This document shows, in pieces, positions 58,989 through 64,000 of a stretch of DNA of 64,000 nucleotides. Origin of the DNA: Vandammella animalimorsus (GTDB taxonomy: Bacteria > Pseudomonadota > Gammaproteobacteria > Burkholderiales > Burkholderiaceae_C); the NCBI RefSeq assembly GCF_002285265.1, contig NZ_NSJB01000008.1, positions 1 to 64,000 of the forward strand, in the 5' to 3' direction. Position 1 is the first letter of the stretch; every line of letters begins with the position of its first letter. The notes beneath the pieces are model-generated. The model made no database searches, was not told the DNA's origin, and saw nothing but the letters and a program-made list of their open reading frames with translations. Position numbers and translations under genes: made by a program.

Positions 58989-60847
58989 CACTGCTCCTGC
59001 GCCGCAGCCTGGCGGCGCTGCGCGTCGTGCGCGAAGATGTCTTGCCAGGCTTGGCGGCTGCGCAATTGCGGGATGCGCTGCGCCCAGGCCTGGGCGGCGG
59101 CATGGCGCTGGCGGCGGTAGGCCGACCAGGCGCCCCAGGCCTGGCGCAGTGTCTGGCGCAGCAATGTGCGGTCGGGGCTGTAGCGCAGGTGGTAGCTGCC
59201 CAGGCCATTGGTTTTGACGTAGGGGCGGGGGCCGATGTTCGAGAGGTTGGCTTCGTGGTCGAGCAGCAGCCTGGCGCCGCTGTTGCGCGCCAGCAGCAGG
59301 GCCATGGCCAGGCGGTAGCCCACCAGCAGGGCCAGACCGAAGTCCGAGCGCGGCATGCGCCGCAGCTTGGCTGGTCGCGGTGGCAGTTGGTTCTGGTCTG
59401 CCGGGGCCGGCGCCAGTTGTTTGGCCAGTGCGGCGATGTCGGCATGGATGGCGTCAGCGCCGCTCTCGAGCACGTCCGGGCCTTGCAGGAAGTCGCGCAC
59501 GGCGCGCGCCAGCAGCGTGGCCGAGAGGTAATCGTGCGAGGCGGCGGCCTTGAGCATCCACCACAGCACGTCGGTGGGCGATTCGTGGCGGAAGCGCTCC
59601 GGATAGGTCGAGGCCAGCACCAGGCGGTTGCGCAGGTCGTAGTAGGTTTGCCAGCTGCCGACCTTGACGTAGAAGGGCTCGTGCCAGACGGCGATGCCGG
59701 GCATGGCCACGGTCTTGACGCCGCGCTGCTGCAGGCGCAGGCCGTATTCCATGTCGTCGCCGCGGATGAAGATCGGCGCGGGCAGTTGCGCGGCTTCGAT
59801 GTGCGCCGTGGGGATGGCGCAGAACCACCAGGCGTTGTAGTCCACCTCGTGGTAGCGGTTGAAGGGGATGAGGGCGTCGAGGCTGCGCAGGTCGATGTTG
59901 TGGTGCAGCGACTGGATGCGGGTGTTGGCGCGCACGCGCGCGCCCGCTTCGTAGAGGAAGTGCGGCCGCATCATGTCGAGCATGTGGCCGCCGACGGCAT
60001 GGTCCGGGCCGATGAATTGCAGCAGGCTGTGCAGGGTGTGCAGCACGCGTGCATCGATCACGGCGTCGTCGTCCATCAGCACGTGGTGGGTGATGCCCTC
60101 CAGTTGCAAGGCTTCGTGCATGGTGCGGGTGAAGCCGCCGCAGCCGCCGAGGTTGCCCTGCTCGATGAGCAGGATGCGCGGCTCGCTTTGCGTGAGCTTG
60201 GCCAGCTCGGGCAGGGCGAACGGCGGGCCTTGGTTGACGACGACGATGCGCGCCAGCGCATCGCGAAGCTGAGGCAGCGCCAGCAGCGCGCGCAGATTGC
60301 GCAGCAGGAATTTCTCCCGGTTGAAGGTGCAGATGCCGATGCTGATGCGCGGCTGGCGCTGTGGCGCGCTGCGGGTGACGAAGCCGATGGAGTCGATGCG
60401 GCTGCGGCGGCGCGCGCCCAGGTCGATGAAGATGCGGCCGGTGAGCTCGCCGGTGGCCGATGCCAGCGCGTTGAGCGCGATGCGCTGGGGCTGGCTGCCG
60501 TCGGACTCCAGGCGGGTGAAGGCGATTTTCTGGCAGCCGTAGTCGCGGGTGTCGCGAAACACCTCCAACTGCAGCGCGCCGGTGAATGCAATCTCCAGCT
60601 CCAGGTCGTGCACGCTGCTGATCTGGCTCCAGTAGCTTTCGTAGAAGGAGTTGAAATAGCTGTTGAACGAGACCTTGGCGCCCCGCTCCATGTGCAGCGC
60701 ATCGCCGATGACTTCCGAGTATCCGGCCAGATAACGCAGGTACAGGTCGCTCAGCGCAGTGTCCTGCGGCAGCAAGAGCTGTTGCGCCAGCGTGGCTGGC
60801 GGCAATGGCGCCGGGGCAGCGGCGGTGGAGGACGCGATGGATGGCAT
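58988..60847 (-). CDS. GlfT2-like galactofuranosyltransferase
   Basis: 619-residue GT2-family enzyme with the architecture of mycobacterial GlfT2: an N-terminal beta-sandwich containing FNSYFNSFYESYW (61-73), a GT-A domain opening with ISIGICTFNRE, metal-binding DDD at 259-261, the W340-W341 pair, acidic FIRGDDMEYGLR (360-371) and H389 in WHEPFYVKVGSW. The C-terminal helical region completes the fold. It should add galactofuranose, possibly as a polymer, from UDP-Galf made by the neighbouring Glf. It begins immediately after the kpsT stop codon. Confidence 0.87.
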   Translation of the reverse strand: MPSIASSTAAAPAPLPPATLAQQLLLPQDTALSDLYLRYLAGYSEVIGDALHMERGAKVSFNSYFNSFYESYWSQISSVHDLELEIAFTGALQLEVFRDTRDYGCQKIAFTRLESDGSQPQRIALNALASATGELTGRIFIDLGARRRSRIDSIGFVTRSAPQRQPRISIGICTFNREKFLLRNLRALLALPQLRDALARIVVVNQGPPFALPELAKLTQSEPRILLIEQGNLGGCGGFTRTMHEALQLEGITHHVLMDDDAVIDARVLHTLHSLLQFIGPDHAVGGHMLDMMRPHFLYEAGARVRANTRIQSLHHNIDLRSLDALIPFNRYHEVDYNAWWFCAIPTAHIEAAQLPAPIFIRGDDMEYGLRLQQRGVKTVAMPGIAVWHEPFYVKVGSWQTYYDLRNRLVLASTYPERFRHESPTDVLWWMLKAAASHDYLSATLLARAVRDFLQGPDVLESGADAIHADIAALAKQLAPAPADQNQLPPRPAKLRRMPRSDFGLALLVGYRLAMALLLARNSGARLLLDHEANLSNIGPRPYVKTNGLGSYHLRYSPDRTLLRQTLRQAWGAWSAYRRQRHAAAQAWAQRIPQLRSRQAWQDIFAHDAQRRQAAAQEQ

Positions 60848-61501
60848 TCAGCAGTGCTCCTGGTAGAAGGCGATGGCCTCGCCGGTGTCGGAAAACGCCT
60901 GCAGGCGCCGGTCCTTGAGGACGAAGGCGCGGTCGCAGTGCTCGCGAATTTTGTGCACTTCGTGCGAGACGATGACGAAGCTGCGGTCGGCGCGTTTTTC
61001 GAACAATTCGCGGCGGCATTTGTCGTGAAAGCGCGCGTCGCCGACGGTGATGACCTCGTCGATGAGAAAGCAGTCGAACTCCACGGCCATGGAGATCGCA
61101 AAGGCCAGGCGCGCGCGCATGCCGGCCGAGTAGGTTTTGACTGGCTCGCGCAGGTACTTGCCCAGTTCGGCGAAGTCGTCCACGTAGGCCACCTTGTCCT
61201 GGTGGGGCACGCCGTAGACGCGGCAGATGAAGCGCAGGTTGTCCAGGCCGGTGAGGCTGCCCTGGAAGGCGCCGCCGAAGGCCAGCGGCCAGGAGATGTT
61301 CATGCCGCGCTCGATGTGGCCGGAGTTGGGCCGCTCGACGCCGCCGAGGATGCGGATCAGCGTCGATTTGCCCGCGCCATTGCGCCCGAGCACGCCGACT
61401 TTTTCGCCGCGCGCGATGCTGGCGTCCACGCCATCGAGCACCCGGTGGATGCCCTGGCGGGTGTGGTAGTGCTTGCTGACTTGGTGCAGGCGGATCGTCA
61501 T
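60848..61501 (-). CDS. kpsT: Capsule ABC transporter ATP-binding protein KpsT
   Basis: 217-residue ATPase with Walker A GRNGAGKST (39-47), the divergent signature TYSAGMRARLAFAISMA and Walker B FDCFLIDEVITVGD, which are the KpsT/BexA/CtrD forms. Without a C-terminal carbohydrate-binding domain, it belongs to the group 2 capsule type recognising the lipid-Kdo anchor. It overlaps kpsM by four bases. Confidence 0.93.
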   Translation of the reverse strand: MTIRLHQVSKHYHTRQGIHRVLDGVDASIARGEKVGVLGRNGAGKSTLIRILGGVERPNSGHIERGMNISWPLAFGGAFQGSLTGLDNLRFICRVYGVPHQDKVAYVDDFAELGKYLREPVKTYSAGMRARLAFAISMAVEFDCFLIDEVITVGDARFHDKCRRELFEKRADRSFVIVSHEVHKIREHCDRAFVLKDRRLQAFSDTGEAIAFYQEHC

Positions 61502-62343
61502 TCGAGCTCCACGCGCCGCTCGGAGCCGCGCACCAGCGCCAGGCCGATCAGGCTCAGCGCCAGATTACTGACAATGAAGAAGGCCGGGTCTTCATGGGTG
61601 GTGACGGCCTCGCCCCAGAAGCCGTGGCGCACCATTTCCACGCCATGCACCATGGGTATCCACAGCACCAGCTCTTGCAGCGGCTTGGCCAGCCAGTCCA
61701 CCATGTAGACCGCGCCGGAGATGGGAAACAGCAGGTAGTTGATGACCTGCCAGATGCGCTCGAAGGTGTCCGAGCGCTCGCACAGGCCGCCGACGATGAA
61801 GCCCAGCGCAAAGGCCAGCCAGCCCAGCAGCAGCCAGCCCAGCAGCACCGTCAGCAGGTCTTCGGGCAGGCTCATCATGCCCAGGGAGGAGAAGATCAGC
61901 GTCAGCAGCATGAAGGAGGCCGTGCCGCCGGCCAGCTCCAGCAGCACGCGCGTGATGAACAGGTCTATGACTTTGACGTGGCGGTGGTAGAGCAGGCCGC
62001 GGTTGGGTTCGATGGCCTTGGCGCAGCGGTTGGTGGCCGTGCGCCAGATCAGCACCGAGGAGTAGCCGGTCACGGCAAAGGCCACCACGGGCACGTCCAC
62101 CAGCGTATGCAGCTTGACCGCGTACCACAGCGCGGTAATGCCCAGCGTGAACAGCATGGGCTCGAAGAACACCCACAGCATGCCAATGCCGTGGCGGCCA
62201 TAGCGCGTGATGACCTCGCGCAGCAGCAGCGCGCCAACGACCCGGGCCTGGATCACCAGGCCAGCGCGCAGTGCAGCCTGCCTGCCTGCTGTGGCTGCAG
62301 TGGGCATGGCATCGCTGGCGGGGCTGGGGGCTGAGGTGTTCAA
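61498..62343 (-). CDS. kpsM: Capsule ABC transporter permease KpsM
   Basis: 281-residue ABC-2 type inner-membrane permease with six helices; the LLREVITRYGRHGIGMLWVFFEPM opening and GAVYMVDWLAKPLQELVLWIPMVHGVEMVRHGFWG are KpsM/BexB hallmarks. It flips the finished capsule chain across the inner membrane. A TTG start at 62343 overlaps the kpsE stop (TTGA) and has GGAG eight bases upstream; ATG 62307 lacks a ribosome-binding site. Confidence 0.92.
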   Translation of the reverse strand: MNTSAPSPASDAMPTAATAGRQAALRAGLVIQARVVGALLLREVITRYGRHGIGMLWVFFEPMLFTLGITALWYAVKLHTLVDVPVVAFAVTGYSSVLIWRTATNRCAKAIEPNRGLLYHRHVKVIDLFITRVLLELAGGTASFMLLTLIFSSLGMMSLPEDLLTVLLGWLLLGWLAFALGFIVGGLCERSDTFERIWQVINYLLFPISGAVYMVDWLAKPLQELVLWIPMVHGVEMVRHGFWGEAVTTHEDPAFFIVSNLALSLIGLALVRGSERRVELE

Positions 62344-63455
62344 TCGATGTGCTCCCGAATGCCTGCGACGATCATTGCCAGCACGCCCCAGGTGATCAGG
62401 CCCAGCAGCAGCGTGGCCAGCACGCCGCGCAGCCGGCGTGGCTCCATGGCGGCATCGGGCAGGCTGGGCTGGGCGATGCGCTCCAGGTACAGCTGCTGGC
62501 GTTGGGCCTGATTGCGCGCCTGCTCCAGCGAGCTCAGCGCGCTGGCGAGCTGGCGGTCGGCGAACTCCTTGTCCAGCAGCAGGCGCTGGAATTGCGCCGT
62601 CTTGCTGGCCAGCGACTGCTTGCCGCCGGCCACGCGCGCCGACTCGCGCTCGATTTCGTGCTCGAGCATGCGGATGCGCTGGCGTAGCACCGGGATTTGC
62701 GGGTTGTCGCGCGTGAGCAGTTGCAACTGGGCCAGCTGCGATTTGGTGGCGATGAGCTCATCTTGCAGCTTGGCGATTTGCTGCAGCGGAATGGCGCTTT
62801 GCTGCAGCGGGTCGATCACGCCTGCTTCGTTGCGGTATTGCGCCAGCGCCAGAGCCGCCTGGCGTGCCTGCTCCTGGGCGTGGCGCATTTCTGCGTCGGC
62901 AAAGCGCACCATGTCCTGGCGGCCGCGCTCATTGAGCTGGTTGATCAGCGCCTCGCTCATCTGTAGCAGTTGCTCGTTGATGCGCTGTGCATCGGCGGCG
63001 CTGGGCGCGCGCACCATCACGGTGGTAATGGAGGAGCTGGCATCGAGCTGCACCTTCACGCGCTTTTGGTAATAGCGGTGCATGTTCTCGAAGCTCTCAT
63101 CCCAGTCCAGGCCTGGGAAGCGGCTGAAGAGGTCGCCTTGGTCGAAGATGGCGCGCAGGCCCAGTCGCTCGTCCAGCGTGCGCAGCGCATCGCGCGAGAG
63201 CATGAAATCCTGCACCGTGTAGCTGTCGTCTTGTGAGCGCACAAAGCCAGAGCCCTGCAGCAGCAGGCCCAGCGAGGAGCTGCTCTGACGCTCCGGGCTG
63301 CGCACCACGAAACGTGCTTCGCTGATGTAGACGTCCGAGGCGATCAGGCCGAAATAGGCTGCGGCCGCCAGCACGGGGGCTGCGACGGTGAGCCAGAACA
63401 GGCCCTGGGGCCGGAGCAGCCAGGACAGGATTGGCCAGCGGCGTGGTGCAGGCAC
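62340..63455 (-). CDS. kpsE: Capsule export inner-membrane protein KpsE (BexC/CtrB family)
   Basis: 371-residue polysaccharide co-polymerase-like protein. One membrane helix lies near each end (about 18-38 and 342-363), with a long periplasmic coiled coil between, rich in Gln/Ala/Glu. The SEARFVVRSPERQSSSSLG segment is typical of KpsE/BexC. It bridges the KpsMT transporter and the outer-membrane lipoprotein. The start is a GTG at 63455. Confidence 0.91.
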   Translation of the reverse strand: MPAPRRWPILSWLLRPQGLFWLTVAAPVLAAAAYFGLIASDVYISEARFVVRSPERQSSSSLGLLLQGSGFVRSQDDSYTVQDFMLSRDALRTLDERLGLRAIFDQGDLFSRFPGLDWDESFENMHRYYQKRVKVQLDASSSITTVMVRAPSAADAQRINEQLLQMSEALINQLNERGRQDMVRFADAEMRHAQEQARQAALALAQYRNEAGVIDPLQQSAIPLQQIAKLQDELIATKSQLAQLQLLTRDNPQIPVLRQRIRMLEHEIERESARVAGGKQSLASKTAQFQRLLLDKEFADRQLASALSSLEQARNQAQRQQLYLERIAQPSLPDAAMEPRRLRGVLATLLLGLITWGVLAMIVAGIREHID

Positions 63456-63457
63456 TT

Positions 63458-64000
<543 letters not shown>

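Noticed and set aside
58619-61708. A 1029-codon plus-strand frame across the GlfT2-like gene and kpsT
   Set aside because: Overlaps four genes with strong motifs and translates to Ala/Val/Gly/Arg-rich sequence without domains.

Overview
The window is GC-rich chromosomal DNA from a Gram-negative betaproteobacterium, most likely a member of the Comamonadaceae (Burkholderiales). The evidence is the lipid A, ExbB/ExbD, Pst, FoF1 and KpsMTE-type gene content, the 3' end of a betaproteobacterial-type 5S rRNA at the left edge, and the high GC with compact, often ATGA-overlapping genes. No tRNA, CRISPR array, phage gene or transposase was found.

Left part (1-24.4 kb): the end of an rRNA operon with its terminator; rimO and an ABC exporter; an opposite-strand exbB-exbD-lpxK group; and an opposite-strand metal cluster resembling the Vibrio cholerae Zrg zinc-uptake genes (His-rich zrgA, ABC ATPase, FtsX-like permease, DUF3299 protein), followed by dacB. 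A heme oxygenase gene diverges from zrgA. Next come hsp20 behind a heat-shock-like promoter, a beta-oxidation pair (bifunctional hydratase/dehydrogenase plus thiolase) behind a palindromic operator, an RluA-type pseudouridine synthase, the phosphate regulon pstSCAB-phoU-phoB with a Pho box, and lipA/lipB/ybeD for lipoate.

Middle (24.5-43.5 kb): a complete FoF1 ATP synthase operon (atpIBEFHAGDC); a glycine betaine/proline ABC transporter (proVWX) with two tandem binding-protein genes; a basic amino acid ABC transporter (binding protein, HisQ, HisM, HisP types); and an OmpR/EnvZ-type two-component pair.

Right part (43.6-64 kb): one long minus-strand polysaccharide locus running off the right edge. 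It has the export machinery of an ABC-dependent (group 2) capsule: kpsE, kpsM, kpsT, a BexD/CtrA-type outer-membrane lipoprotein, kpsS, and a KpsC that is only the C-terminal half. Between these lie genes for an unusual polymer: a UDP-galactopyranose mutase with a GlfT2-like galactofuranosyltransferase, a TagD-like cytidylyltransferase with a TagF/TagB-like glycerophosphotransferase, an LtaS-like phosphoglycerol transferase, galE, an AsnB-like amidotransferase, and a large TPR/beta-helix protein carrying a near-perfect 459-bp tandem DNA duplication. I infer a surface polymer combining glycerol phosphate and galactofuranose on a Kdo-type lipid anchor.

A family of small inverted-repeat intergenic elements (about 177 bp where complete) occurs at four places, at or next to gene ends. 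Two copies bracket the five-gene glycerol-phosphate/amidotransferase cassette of the capsule locus.
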